A stretch of DNA of 64,000 nt from Actinomadura rudentiformis (GCF_008923185.1 NZ_WBMT01000008.1:310001-374000); one strand, 5' to 3'; positions 17,356-26,747 are shown, numbered from the stretch's first letter. The notes: generated by a model not told the origin, from the letters alone. Numbers and translations: made by a program.

Positions 17356-20300
17356 ATGACCGAGGGTGAACCGCGACGGGAATCGCGGCGAACGGCGACC
17401 TTTCTGCTGACCGAGGTCGAGTCGGCGATGCCGTTGTGGGACATGGCGCCGGACTCCGCGGACGCGGCGATCGCCTTGCACTACGAAGTGATCGATTCGG
17501 CCGTACGGGCTCATGGCGGGGTACGGGCCGGCGGGATCGGGTCGGGCCACGGCGTGCAGGCGATGTTCGAGTCAGCGGCCGAGGCGGTCGCCGCGGCGTT
17601 GGCGGTGCAGTTGGCGCTGGCGCGGCAGGACTGGCCGGCGGGGCTGGCAGTCCGTGTGCGGATCGGGGTGCACACCACTGAGGAGCGCGGGCAGCACAGC
17701 CGCGGCTACTCCGATGTGGCAGCCCACCGCTGCGCTCGGGTGCGGGACGTCGCGCACGGCGGACAGATACTGCTGACGGCGGCCACCGCCTCGCTGGTCG
17801 CCGACGCCCTACCAGAGGCGGCGTGGCTGGCGGACCTCGGGCCGCATCGACTGCGGGATCTGCTGCGTCCGGAACGGCTGTACGAGCTGCGGCACTCGGA
17901 TCTCTCACGGGATTTCCCGCCGGTGCGGTCGCTGGATGTGGTGCCCAACAACCTGCCGGCGCAGTTATCCAGCTTCGTCGGCCGGGCCGAGGAGCTGGCC
18001 ACGGTCAGGCGGCTGCTGGAGGGACAGCGTCTGGTGACGCTGACCGGCGCGGGCGGCTGCGGCAAATCCAGGCTGGCCGTGCAGGCCGCTGCCGCGATGG
18101 CCGACCAGTGGCCGGACGGGGTGTGGTGGATCGAGGTGGGCGGTCTCGGCGACGGCGCCCTGGTGGCCGAGCTGACCGCGGCGACCTTGCGGGTGCTGGT
18201 GGAGCCGGCCGGCGGACCCATGCGTGCGCTGACCACTCAGCTTCGCGGACGCCGGTTGCTGGTGTGCCTGGACACGTGCGAGCACTTGCTGGACGCCTGC
18301 GCGGACCTGACCGGCGGGCTGCTGCGCGCCTGCCCTGAGGTATCGGTACTGGCCACCAGCCGCGAGCCGTTGGGCGTGCTGGGCGAGACGGTGTGGCGAG
18401 TGCCTTCGCTGGCCGGGAAGGATGCGGTCCGGCTGTTCGCCGACCGGGCCGCGCTGGTACAGCCCGAGGCCTCCGGCCTGGCTGACGACCCTGCGGTTGC
18501 CACCATCTGCGGCCGCCTGGACGGCATTCCGCTGGCCATCGAGCTCGCGGCGGCCTGGGTGCGGGCACTGTCCCCGGCGCAGATCGCAGCTGGGCTGGAC
18601 GATCGCTTCCGGCTGTTGATCAGTGGTCGACGGGACACGATCGCCCGGCACCGCACCCTGGCGGCCTCGGTGGACTGGAGCTATGACCTGCTGGAGGAGC
18701 CCGACCGGGTGGTGTTCCGTCGGCTGGCCGTCTTCGGCGGCGACTTCGACCTGGCCGCCGCCCAAGCAGTCTGCGCCGTGGACCAGGCCGGCGACAGCTG
18801 CGGCGAGGCGGACACGCTGACGGTCATCGGCCATCTGGTGGACAAGTCCCTGCTGGTGGTCGACAACGGTGCGGGCGAGGCCCGGTTCCGGATGCTGGAC
18901 ACCATCCGCGATTACGCGCGGCGCAGGCTGGCGGACGCAGGTGAGACCGCGGCCGCCTGCGATCGCCATATCGGCTATTTCCTGAACCTGGCCGAGGCCG
19001 CGGCTGCGGGAATCGATCACGATCAGGACCGGTGGTGCCGGACGTTGGAGGCCGAGCACGACAACATCCGCGACGCGTTGGGCTGGGCGCTGGGCGCCGA
19101 CGATCCCGAGCGGGGACGGCGGCTGGCCGCGGCCATGGGCATGCTGTGGTTTCTGCACGGCCATCTCCATGGGGGCCGCGGCATTTTGGAGCAGGCCATC
19201 CAGCTGGCTCCCGAGGACCGCTCGGTCCTGCAGGGCAGGCTGCTTGCCGGTATGGCCCTCATGGGCATGGCAGCCGGGGACCCGCTACTGACCGGTGACG
19301 CGGCACGGCGGGGTCTGGACATCGCCATCGAACGCGGCGACGACGCCCTGCGCGGCCGCTGCCTGGCGCTCCTGGCCTACGCCGCCTTCTACCACGACTT
19401 CCCCACCGCCGTGGAGTTGGCCGACCAGGCCAAGACGTTCAGCCTCCCGGCCGGTGACGACTTCACCACCGACTTCGCGATGATGGTGAAGGCGTTCACG
19501 CTCCACGAACAGGACCGGCACGCCGAGTCCCTGGAACTGGCCCGGCGGACGTTCAGCCGGGCGCACCGCCGAGGGGACCGCTTCAGCGCCGCCTTCACTC
19601 GCAATTGCGAATCCTTCGGCGTGTTCTTTGGCGGCGACGTACGCCGCGCAGTGGAGTTGGCGATCGAGGCCACCCACATCGCCGAGGGGCTGGCGGACTC
19701 CTTCACCGTCGCGAACCTGACGGTGTTCCAGGCCTGGTTCATCTGCCTGTCCGGGGACCTGGAGGGCGGTCGGCGGCTTCTGGAGCCCATCGCCCGGCAG
19801 ATCGAGGACGCCGGACTCACCGAAATCTCCTGGTTGGCATGGGGACTGGGCAAACTGCATCTCTACGGCGGCGACTTCGAAGGCGCCGCGAAATGGGCGG
19901 AGCGAGGCGGTCGTTTCGCTGTGCCGACGAGCGACAATCGCGTGGCGTGCATGGCGCAGCTGGTCGAAGTGGCCGCGGCGCGGCGGCTCGGGCAACGTGA
20001 CCAAGCGCGGGCAAGAGCCGAACGGGCGGCGGCGCTGGCCCGCGCGATCGGCGCGTACTACCCGTTGGCCGATGCTCTGGAGGAGCTGGCACACCTCGCG
20101 GCGGCAGACGATCCCGCCCGGGCCGAAGACCTCCACCATGAGGCGCTGGCCATCCGTCTCGAACACAAGCTGCGCCCGTTCTATGTCGACAGCCTGGAGG
20201 CCCTCGCCGCCCTTGCCGCGCGATCACAGAGGTCGGACAAGGCCGTGCGGCTGCTCGCCGCCTGCGAGGCGGCCCGAGAGGAGATGGGTTATGCCCGGGC

Positions 20301-20679
20301 CCCGGTCAACCAACCCGCTGTCGATGAGACCCTCGCCGCCGCCCTTGACGCCCTGGGCGGCGACGCTTTCGCCACCGCCAAGGACGAGGGATCTGCGCTG
20401 TCTCTGGACACCGCCGTCGAGTACGCCACCCGCGCCCGGGGTGCACGGGCGCGGCCGAGCAGCGGCTGGGCCAGTCTCACCCCGGCCGAGCGGCAGGTCG
20501 TACGCCTGGTCACCGACGGCCTGACCAACCCCGAGATCGCCAAACGCCTGTTCGTCACCCGCGCGACCGTGAAGACCCACCTGTCGCACATCTTCGCCAA
20601 GTTGGACGTGACCAACCGGACCGAGCTCACCGGCCTGGCCTCACGCGCCACCCGCGACCAAGGATCAATGCCGGACTGA
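17356..20679 (+). CDS. Large LuxR-family regulator with N-terminal class III cyclase-like domain and AAA/NB-ARC-type ATPase
   Basis: An 1,107-residue multidomain regulator. Residues ~10-180 resemble a class III nucleotidyl cyclase domain (TFLLTEVESAMPLW, LAVRVRIGVHTTEE, RGYSDVAAHRCARVRDVAHGGQILLT), but the first metal-binding Asp position appears replaced (LLTEVES), so it may only bind ligands. A P-loop ATPase follows: SSFVGRAEELATVRRLL, GAGGCGKS (P-loop ending at ~238), LLVCLDTCEHLLDAC (Walker B-like) and VLATSREPLGVLGE. A long helical repeat region spans ~550-1020. The C-terminus is a LuxR HTH (LTPAERQVVRLVTDGLTNPEIAKR, VKTHLSHIFAKLDV). This architecture is a common actinobacterial LAL-like regulator. 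It precedes a soluble histidine kinase gene on the same strand by ~130 bases. Confidence 0.9.
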   Translation: MTEGEPRRESRRTATFLLTEVESAMPLWDMAPDSADAAIALHYEVIDSAVRAHGGVRAGGIGSGHGVQAMFESAAEAVAAALAVQLALARQDWPAGLAVRVRIGVHTTEERGQHSRGYSDVAAHRCARVRDVAHGGQILLTAATASLVADALPEAAWLADLGPHRLRDLLRPERLYELRHSDLSRDFPPVRSLDVVPNNLPAQLSSFVGRAEELATVRRLLEGQRLVTLTGAGGCGKSRLAVQAAAAMADQWPDGVWWIEVGGLGDGALVAELTAATLRVLVEPAGGPMRALTTQLRGRRLLVCLDTCEHLLDACADLTGGLLRACPEVSVLATSREPLGVLGETVWRVPSLAGKDAVRLFADRAALVQPEASGLADDPAVATICGRLDGIPLAIELAAAWVRALSPAQIAAGLDDRFRLLISGRRDTIARHRTLAASVDWSYDLLEEPDRVVFRRLAVFGGDFDLAAAQAVCAVDQAGDSCGEADTLTVIGHLVDKSLLVVDNGAGEARFRMLDTIRDYARRRLADAGETAAACDRHIGYFLNLAEAAAAGIDHDQDRWCRTLEAEHDNIRDALGWALGADDPERGRRLAAAMGMLWFLHGHLHGGRGILEQAIQLAPEDRSVLQGRLLAGMALMGMAAGDPLLTGDAARRGLDIAIERGDDALRGRCLALLAYAAFYHDFPTAVELADQAKTFSLPAGDDFTTDFAMMVKAFTLHEQDRHAESLELARRTFSRAHRRGDRFSAAFTRNCESFGVFFGGDVRRAVELAIEATHIAEGLADSFTVANLTVFQAWFICLSGDLEGGRRLLEPIARQIEDAGLTEISWLAWGLGKLHLYGGDFEGAAKWAERGGRFAVPTSDNRVACMAQLVEVAAARRLGQRDQARARAERAAALARAIGAYYPLADALEELAHLAAADDPARAEDLHHEALAIRLEHKLRPFYVDSLEALAALAARSQRSDKAVRLLAACEAAREEMGYARAPVNQPAVDETLAAALDALGGDAFATAKDEGSALSLDTAVEYATRARGARARPSSGWASLTPAERQVVRLVTDGLTNPEIAKRLFVTRATVKTHLSHIFAKLDVTNRTELTGLASRATRDQGSMPD

Positions 20680-20806
20680 CACCCAACCGCATGTCCAGCG
20701 GCCATCTCAACCACCCAGTGCCCCGCGACATCCACCCGATGACCGATGTTCCACCGGTTCCGCTGCACGAGTGTGCTGGACAGCAACGTCCGCACGGAGG
20801 AGTCCG

Positions 20807-21544
20807 ATGAGCTCGCGACCGGTCCACGACCAATGCAGGCATCAGGCCATCAGAGATCTCCATGATGTCCTCGGCAGCGGGATCACCATCATCTATGTCC
20901 AGGCCGCCACCGCCCTTGCCCTCTCCGGAACCTCCGACGGTTTCGACCGGGCCACCACGGCACTCGCCGCGATCAAGACCACCAGCAAGGAACTCGCGGC
21001 GGAAGTCCACGCCCTGGTCGCCTCGCTCAACACGACAGAACCCTCCTCCACGGCCGATACCGCGCCCGGACAGCAGGGCACGGGGCTGAACCAGGTCGCC
21101 GCCCTCATCAAGGAGATGGCGAACTGCGGCCTCACCATCCACCTCGAGATGTCAGTCGAGCGCCCCGTGCCACCGGCCGTCGACCAGACCGCCTACAGGA
21201 TCGTGCAGGAGTCCGTAACCAACATCCTTCGTCACGCCGGGCCGACAACGGTCAGCATCCGCATCGTCCATAAGACGGACGCGGTGCTTGTGGAAATCAC
21301 CAACGCCCCACCGAACCGGGATGACCACCATGCCCTGAGCCGTGGCGGGTATGGCATCACCGGAATGCGGCACCGGGCGGAGGCGCTCGGCGGATCCCTG
21401 CAAGCTGAGCCGCTCCAGGACGGCGGCTTCCGCGTGTACGCCCAATTGCCGACTGGGACGCCCAACTTGCCAGCGAAGACCTCGCCAGGCCCAGCGGCGG
21501 ATACAGGGACCGATATGTACGTACCGCGCACCACCACGGCGTAG
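20807..21544 (+). CDS. Soluble NarL-type histidine kinase
   Basis: A 245-residue kinase; the ATG at 20807 follows GGAGGAG by four bases. Residues ~8-75 are a HisKA_3-type dimerisation helix pair with the phosphoacceptor in AIRDLHDVLGSGI. The HATPase domain follows: an N-box in YRIVQESVTNILRHAG, VEITNAPPN, and the G-box GYGITGMRHRAEALGG. No transmembrane or obvious sensor domain is present, and the C-terminal ~35 residues are Pro/Thr-rich. No response regulator gene is adjacent; the preceding LuxR regulator has no receiver domain. It may serve a distant regulator or sense a cytosolic signal. Confidence 0.85.
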   Translation: MSSRPVHDQCRHQAIRDLHDVLGSGITIIYVQAATALALSGTSDGFDRATTALAAIKTTSKELAAEVHALVASLNTTEPSSTADTAPGQQGTGLNQVAALIKEMANCGLTIHLEMSVERPVPPAVDQTAYRIVQESVTNILRHAGPTTVSIRIVHKTDAVLVEITNAPPNRDDHHALSRGGYGITGMRHRAEALGGSLQAEPLQDGGFRVYAQLPTGTPNLPAKTSPGPAADTGTDMYVPRTTTA

Positions 21545-21758
21545 CCCCCCACAGCCGCCTTCGCCAGCACCATCGCGCTCTCGATCCGCTCAGCCCATCG
21601 GCATTGGCCGACCAGCCGACCTCGGGCAGGTGGGTGAGTCACGAACGGGAAGGTCGGCGGCAGCGCGCGTGCGGTCGTGCTTCTCAGACCGAGGCTTGAT
21701 CAGTGCGACGACCTGCTCGAACTCGCGTCATTTACTTCGCTTCAGGGAGATGAGCTGT

Positions 21759-22610
21759 ATGGAGACAATCGATCTGACCTACGGCACGGTGAGCTACCGC
21801 GCCGTCGGCCCCAAGGACGCCGCGTCGCCGCCGGTAGTTTTCGTCCACGGCTTCCTGGTCGACGGTTCGTTGTGGTCCGGCGTAGCGGACCACCTGGCCG
21901 CGCGGGGCATCCGGTCCTACGCGCCCAACTGGCCACTCGGTGCTCACCGCGTGCCGCTGCCCGATGCCGACCAGACGCCACGAGGAGTCGCCCGGCAGGT
22001 CCTGACGTTCCTCGAGGCCCTTGATCTCACCGACGTCACTCTGGTCGGAAACGACACCGGCGGTGCCCTGTGCCAGTACATCGTCGACATCGACCCCGCC
22101 CGCATCGGCCGAATGGTGCTCACGAACTGCGACGCCTTCGACACCTTCCCCCCGTTCCCCTTCAACGTGATCTTCCGCCTCCTCAACGGCCGCCGTCGCA
22201 TGTGGCTCAATCTGCAGCCGATGAGATTTCGGTCGTTCCGGCACTCACCGCTCGGGCTCGGTCTCCTTGCGCGCAGATTCGATCCTGCGCAAACCCGCGA
22301 GTGGATCGAGCCGGCGCTCACCGACGCAGCCGTGCGGTCGGATGCCGTCCGGTTCCTTCAGGCACTCGATCCGAGCGAGTTGAACGACATCTCCTCTCGG
22401 CTGGCCCGCTTTGGCGGCCCTGTCCGACTGGTTTGGGGCACCAGCGACCGATCGTTCACGCCGAGCCTGGGCAAGCGCCTGGCTCGGGCGTTCGGCGACG
22501 CCGATTTCATCGAGGTCCCCGGGGCCCGCACCTTCGTTCCACTCGACGCGCCGCAAGCACTCGCCGACCAGATCGCCGCCATCGGCGACGCCACCTCACC
22601 CCCGCCTTGA
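21759..22610 (+). CDS. Alpha/beta hydrolase with Asp nucleophile elbow (haloalkane-dehalogenase-like)
   Basis: A 283-residue soluble hydrolase. Of two adjacent ATGs I favour 21759, eight bases after AGGGAGA. Features in order: VVFVHGFLVDG (oxyanion-hole HG, residues 30-31), VTLVGNDTGGALCQ with Asp 99 at the nucleophile elbow, a helical cap region (~135-200), and VRLVWGTSDRSF (acid strand). An Asp rather than Ser at the elbow is typical of haloalkane dehalogenases and epoxide hydrolases. The catalytic His is not obvious: the usual position reads GARTFVPLDAP, without His, as in many uncharacterised actinobacterial members. Activity is therefore uncertain. It stands alone between the kinase gene and the DUF1772 gene. 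Confidence 0.85.
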   Translation: METIDLTYGTVSYRAVGPKDAASPPVVFVHGFLVDGSLWSGVADHLAARGIRSYAPNWPLGAHRVPLPDADQTPRGVARQVLTFLEALDLTDVTLVGNDTGGALCQYIVDIDPARIGRMVLTNCDAFDTFPPFPFNVIFRLLNGRRRMWLNLQPMRFRSFRHSPLGLGLLARRFDPAQTREWIEPALTDAAVRSDAVRFLQALDPSELNDISSRLARFGGPVRLVWGTSDRSFTPSLGKRLARAFGDADFIEVPGARTFVPLDAPQALADQIAAIGDATSPPP

Positions 22611-22804
22611 CCACCGCATGAAGGCCTGCCACATGGGCGACGCCCGATTTGCGATTGGCATCGGCCTGGAGGACGCCTGCTGGTCCTCGGCAACTAGCAG
22701 GAACGGTACAGGCGGGATACCTGGACACCACCGCGTCGGGCGCGCGCCAGGACATCCCGATCCAGACACCCCGCAACAGCTCCACCGAGCCGAAGGAGGC
22801 CGAC

Positions 22805-23395
22805 ATGGCCGGCAACATCCCAACCCGCAAGCCCGCCAACCAAGACCCAGACCGGCGCGACCGCAACGCGGGCATCGTGCTGGGCGCGGCCGTGATCGCC
22901 ATGGGACTGTCGGCGGGGCTGCTGTGCGCCTTCACCATCGCCGTCATGCCGGGCCTGACCGCGGCCGACGACCGCACCCTTGTCGATGCGATGCAACAGA
23001 CGATCGACAAGATCGAGAATCCGGCCTTCTTCGTCATCTTCTTCGGGGCTCCGGTTCTCGCCGCGGTCGCCTTCTTCCAAGCGCGTCGCGCCGGCTCGAC
23101 CAAGACCGCAGTCTGGATCCTCGCCGGCCTCGCCCTCTACACGCTGACGCTCGTCGTCACCTTCACAGTCCACGTCCCGCTCAACTATGAGCTGAAGGAG
23201 GCGGGTGACCCCGCCCGCATCGAGAATCTAGCCGCTGTGCGCGACGACTTCGTGAGCCCCTGGATCGCCTGGGACATCGTCCGGACACTGGCAGCCACGG
23301 CGGCCTTCGGTTCCCTTACCTGGGCGCTCGTCCTGCGCGGTTGCACGGGACGAGCCGAGCAGCCACAACGGGCCCGGCGGCATGTGCGCGGCTGA
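22805..23395 (+). CDS. DUF1772 (anthrone-oxygenase-like) membrane protein
   Basis: The 196-residue product starts at the ATG preceded by GAAGGAGG; an earlier GTG/ATG at 22649 lacks such a site. Four transmembrane helices are visible: ~28-52 (GIVLGAAVIAMGLSAGLLCAF), ~78-97, ~105-130 and ~165-185. The pattern, including VMPGL after the first helix and HVPLNYEL before the last, is that of DUF1772, a family that includes anthrone oxygenases of polyketide pathways but in which most bacterial members are uncharacterised. No polyketide genes are nearby, so the role is open. Confidence 0.85.
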   Translation: MAGNIPTRKPANQDPDRRDRNAGIVLGAAVIAMGLSAGLLCAFTIAVMPGLTAADDRTLVDAMQQTIDKIENPAFFVIFFGAPVLAAVAFFQARRAGSTKTAVWILAGLALYTLTLVVTFTVHVPLNYELKEAGDPARIENLAAVRDDFVSPWIAWDIVRTLAATAAFGSLTWALVLRGCTGRAEQPQRARRHVRG

Positions 23396-23549
23396 CGGCC
23401 GGCTTCCCGCGCCGCTGGGCTCATCTTCGCGCGCCATCTCTGCGGCGAACACTCGCAGCAGTCGCGCAGGACGTACCGGCCCGGCGCGGGGCCGGGACCG
23501 GGACCGGGACCGGGACGGACGAGCTGGGCCTGCCGGAGCCCGCCCGGTC

Positions 23550-24170
23550 GAACAGGCCCCTTGCTCTGGACGAGGTCAGCTGGGTGCATGCGTCGAAGAA
23601 ACCACCCGGCTGGCCCAAGAGCGTGAGTTTTGTCCGGGTCACCGCCGAACGCGGCGATGTTACGTGCAACCACCTCAGTACCGCCTGCTGATCCTCCAGT
23701 CCGTACGCGCCGGAGCCGTCCAAGGCTGGATGGTCGAGGATGTCGAAGATACCCAGCCGGTAGTCGGTGGTGACCACGACGACGTCACCTCCAACGGCCA
23801 GCCGGCGCGGGTAGACGGTGCCGGCCGTGCCGTAGCTGTTGCCTTCGCCGTGGAGCCGCACGATCACCGGGTTTCGGCCTGCCGGGTGTGGCTGGCTCGG
23901 CGCGGTCACGTTGAGGTAGAGGCAGTACTCGGTCGTGTCGATTTGACCACCTGCGCTGCTTCGGGCGCAGGCGGGAGCGGGCGTCGTTGCGTCCCGCATT
24001 CCACTCCAGCGCGGGGGTGGCTGCGGCGACCGCCATCCCCAGCTCGCCGACCGGTGGCGCGGCGAACGGGAGCCCATGGAAGATGCGGTGAGTCTCGGCG
24101 ACGGTGCCGCGGACCGCTCCTGACTCGTTCCACACCAGCCCGGCTGCGATTCGTCATCGGCGGCGGTGGC
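23550..24170 (-). pseudogene. Type-B carboxylesterase, decayed
   Basis: Fragments of one carboxylesterase lie in three frames on the minus strand. The N-terminal motif SGAVRGTVAETHRIFHGLPF followed by AAPPVG is around 24040-24120. The central block EYCLYLNVTAP, NPVIVRLHGEGNS and DVVVVTTDYRLGIFDIL with YGLEDQQAVLRW is in the next frame (about 23650-23940). RNIAAFGGDPDK is in a third (about 23590-23640). The serine nucleophile motif (GESAG/GQSAG) is replaced by GPAGW, and the catalytic Glu/His region is absent. Multiple shifts plus loss of the nucleophile mean this is a true pseudogene rather than a single sequencing error. Confidence 0.75.
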
Positions 24171-24281
24171 CGAGCCGATCGAGCCGGTCATCAGTGCTGC
24201 GATGGCGCGATCAGCTGTGCCCTTCTTGCGGGGACATGGCCATCAGCCCCGGGACCGGCCTAACGGCGGCAGAAGCAGGCC

Positions 24282-25013
24282 CTAGTCGATGACTGCGCCG
24301 CCGGTGATGTTGACTTCGGTGGCGGTCATGGTGGAAGCCCAGCCGGAGGCGAGGAACGTCGCGACGTTGGCGACGTCGTCGAGGGTTGGCCGGCGGCCCA
24401 GGAGGCCGGCGGGGGCGTTCGGGTCGTGGGTGCCCTCATCTGCGGGGTCGGGTGAGCCGGGTGACAGGAGCCAGGCGACGCGTACGCCGTGGGGTCCCAG
24501 GTCGGCGGCCAGCTGGCGGCAGAGTCCGGCAAGGGCGGACCAGGCGACGTGGGAGCCGCCGAGGGAGGGGATCGCCTCGCGGCCTCCGGCCATGACCAGG
24601 ATGGCGCCGGAGCCGCGAATGGTCATGTGCCGTGCCACCGCTGTGGCGATGTTGAAGTGGGCGGTGACCGACTTGGTGACGGGGCGGATGAAGTCGCTGT
24701 AGGTCAGATCGACAAGGGGTGTGCCTTGGACGTCATCGTTGGAGGTGGCGTTGAAGGCGATGTCTATGCCGTCGTTGGCGCCGGCCACACTGGCCGCGTG
24801 CGCGTCCACCGCCGTCCGGTCGAGCACGTCGAGTTGCGCGACCTCGGCCAGGCCGCCGGTGCTGCGGATGCCTTCGGCCACCTCGTTCAGGGCGGGTACG
24901 GTACGGCCTGCGAGGAATACGCGGGCGCCTTCGCGGGCGAACGCGCGGGCGACGGCAGAGCCGATCGCGCCGGCCCCGCCATAGACGATCGCCGTTTTGC
25001 TCTCCAGCATCAT
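24282..25013 (-). CDS. SDR-family oxidoreductase lacking the canonical Tyr-Lys pair
   Basis: A 243-residue Rossmann protein with AGGAGA upstream of its ATG at 25013. The cofactor motif is clear (TAIVYGGAGAIGSAVARAF) and the C-terminus ends in the usual TGG motif (EVNITGGAVID). In the active site, however, the expected YxxxK segment reads SHVAW (within GGSHVAWSALAGLCRQLA), so both Tyr and Lys are missing, and the usual NNAG reads FNATSN. Such proteins may bind NAD(P) without classical dehydrogenase activity or use other residues. It faces the decayed esterase and follows a zinc-finger anti-sigma remnant. Confidence 0.85.
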   Translation of the reverse strand: MMLESKTAIVYGGAGAIGSAVARAFAREGARVFLAGRTVPALNEVAEGIRSTGGLAEVAQLDVLDRTAVDAHAASVAGANDGIDIAFNATSNDDVQGTPLVDLTYSDFIRPVTKSVTAHFNIATAVARHMTIRGSGAILVMAGGREAIPSLGGSHVAWSALAGLCRQLAADLGPHGVRVAWLLSPGSPDPADEGTHDPNAPAGLLGRRPTLDDVANVATFLASGWASTMTATEVNITGGAVID

Positions 25014-25023
25014 GGTGTTTCTC

Positions 25024-25200
25024 CTAGAAGCTTTTCAGCGCCTGCATCGTGACTCCGATCTGCCCTACACACTCGGTGTAGCCGGCCAGATGGTCTTCGA
25101 ATCCCGCTCTCCAGCCGGGCGGAGGACCCCGTCCAGGTAGTCGGTGACCACATCGACCAGCTCCCGGCAGGCCAGGTAGGACGGCGCCACTTCGATATGG
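25024..25200 (-). pseudogene. Remnant of a zinc-finger anti-sigma factor (zf-HC2)
   Basis: On the minus strand one frame reads CRELVDVVTDYLDGVLRP and, one frame over, FEDHLAGYTECVGQI. Together these are the typical zf-HC2 pattern C...DYLDG...FEDHLAGCxxC of anti-sigma factors that hold ECF sigma factors. A frameshift separates the halves, one zinc Cys reads Tyr, and no sigma factor gene is adjacent. Only ~55 residues remain. Confidence 0.55.
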
Positions 25201-25983
25201 TCGGCCGGTGGCGGGGCCGCTCAGCGGAAGGTGGACACGGTCAGCAGCGCTCCGATCACCAGTGCCGCGCCGGCCAGGACCCATCCGGATCGCTGTACGC
25301 CCGTGTTCGCGGGCCAGCCACCCGAGCACGATGGAGTATGGCAGGAACAGGTGGCTCGAGCCTTTGTGTCGATCCCTTCGACCTCTTCAACGACCTGGAC
25401 GGCTCGGCGGGGCCTCCGCCGCTCAGCCTCGGCACCACCAACATCGACCACCTGCTGCTAACCGGCGCATCGTCGACGCCCAAGGATGCCGGGCCGCAAC
25501 GTTTGCTCCCGGCCGCCCCGGCCACTGATCAAGGCCGACGGTACGGCGGCCCCGCAGCCGTGGCTGGACGCCGCTACTCCGCGGCGCGGGCGTCATTTAC
25601 CGGCTCACCGAAGACTCAGCTGGGCAGATGCTCCCGCCTCTCCCAGCGGCCGCGGTCGGCCGGACCGAGTCCGCGGTGAGCGCCCCTGACGGGACGGGCG
25701 TCGTCCGGCATTCGGCCGCGACGCTCGATCTGTCAGACGAGCAGGCGGCTGGCGGTCGTGGTCTCGATGCGCGTCGAACATTTCGGACAGGGACGGGACG
25801 GTCATGACGTACCCAGACCCGTCCAACGGCTCGGCGTAGTCGGGTGGCGTCCGATTTGTGCTCAAGCGAGGTCGACTTCGACAAGATCAAGACGGTCCGC
25901 GCAACCGCCATGCCATGGGAGGTGGCGGCGTCCCCGCCACAATGCGAAACCGCCGCCCACCCTCCGTCCCAACCCTTGCTTTC
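25201..25983. other. Decayed region without a supportable gene
   Basis: Nearly 800 bases with only fragments. On the minus strand around 25221-25320, SGWVLAGAALVIGALL looks like the last helix of a membrane transporter ending in a stop. Around 25750-25860, DYAEPLDGSGYVMTVPSLSEMF could be a protein fragment. No start, RBS or full domain supports an intact gene. Confidence 0.5.
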
Positions 25984-26004
25984 ATCTATCGAAATTCGAT
26001 AGAT
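25984..26004. promoter_or_regulatory. Perfect 21-bp palindrome, probable operator of the DUF2975-XRE operon
   Basis: The arms ATCTATCGAA and TTCGATAGAT flank a central A. Thirty bases separate it from the DUF2975 ATG, and a second imperfect palindrome (CATCG-taact-CGATG, 26008-26022) lies between. The AT-rich composition contrasts with the surroundings. The likely binder is the XRE regulator encoded second in the operon. Confidence 0.75.
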
Positions 26005-26034
26005 TTACATCGTAACTCGATGAAAGGGTGAGCC

Positions 26035-26526
26035 ATGGGAAAGCTGGCAGTGCGCGCGCTGCGCGCCGTGCTCGCGGTGGTGCTCACCGGCACCGTGCTC
26101 GTCCAGGCATTGATGGTGTGGGCGTTGGTCAGCGGGAGCGACCCCGAGGACGGGTCGCTCCCGCTGACCCCGCTGCGCGTGATCACGATCCTTGGCCTCG
26201 GGACGGTCCAGGTCACCCTGGTCTGCATATGGCGGCTGGTGACGATGGTGCGACGCGGAACCGTGTTCTCCCACGCCGCCTTCCGGTACGTGGACATCAT
26301 CATCGGCGCGATAGTGGCGGCTGCCCTCGTGTGGTTCGCGGTCACGGTCCTCAATGCGCCGAGCCAGCGGGACGACCCGGGCGTCACCGTCATCATGGGC
26401 GGGGTTGGCGTGGCCATCCTGGGGGGCGCGCTCCTCGTGCTCGTGCTGCGGATGCTGCTCGCCCAGGCCGTCGCGCGCGACGTCGAAGCGGCACAGATGC
26501 AGGCCGAGCTGGACGAGGTGATCTGA
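26035..26526 (+). CDS. DUF2975 family membrane protein
   Basis: A 163-residue protein with four hydrophobic helices (~8-35, 47-67, 85-108 and 118-145) and a cytoplasmic C-terminal helix ending in QMQAELDEVI. The arrangement, with FSHAAFRYV before the third helix, is that of DUF2975, a family nearly always encoded beside a small XRE regulator. The ATG follows aaagggtgag; the stop overlaps the next start (TGATG). Family function is unknown; a membrane sensor acting on the DNA-binding partner is the usual suggestion. Confidence 0.85.
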   Translation: MGKLAVRALRAVLAVVLTGTVLVQALMVWALVSGSDPEDGSLPLTPLRVITILGLGTVQVTLVCIWRLVTMVRRGTVFSHAAFRYVDIIIGAIVAAALVWFAVTVLNAPSQRDDPGVTVIMGGVGVAILGGALLVLVLRMLLAQAVARDVEAAQMQAELDEVI

Positions 26527-26747
26527 TGCCAATAGCCGTCGACATCGACGTGATGCTGGCCAAACGGAAGATGTCGGTAGGCGAGCTCGCGGACCGCATA
26601 GGGATCACGCCCGCCAACCTGGCGGTACTCAAGAACGGCCGCGCCAAGGCCGTGCGCTTCACGACCCTCGCCGCGCTCTGCGAGGTGCTCCAGTGCCAGC
26701 CGGGCGACCTGCTGCGCTGGGAAGCCGAGGACACCGCGGGCGGATGA
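26526..26747 (+). CDS. XRE-family (YozG-like) transcriptional regulator
   Basis: A 73-residue Cro/CI-type protein: VMLAKRKMSVGELADRIGIT, then PANLAVLKNGRAKAVRF (recognition helix about residues 28-37) and LAALCEVLQCQPGDLLRW. It consists of little more than the HTH domain, the usual size for the partner of DUF2975 proteins. Its ATG overlaps the upstream TGA, so translation is coupled. It probably binds the palindrome at 25984-26004 and represses its own operon. Confidence 0.9.
   Translation: MPIAVDIDVMLAKRKMSVGELADRIGITPANLAVLKNGRAKAVRFTTLAALCEVLQCQPGDLLRWEAEDTAGG

Noticed and set aside
17965..19170. 401-residue minus-strand frame
   Set aside because: Antisense shadow of the LuxR-family regulator, whose domains are unambiguous on the plus strand.
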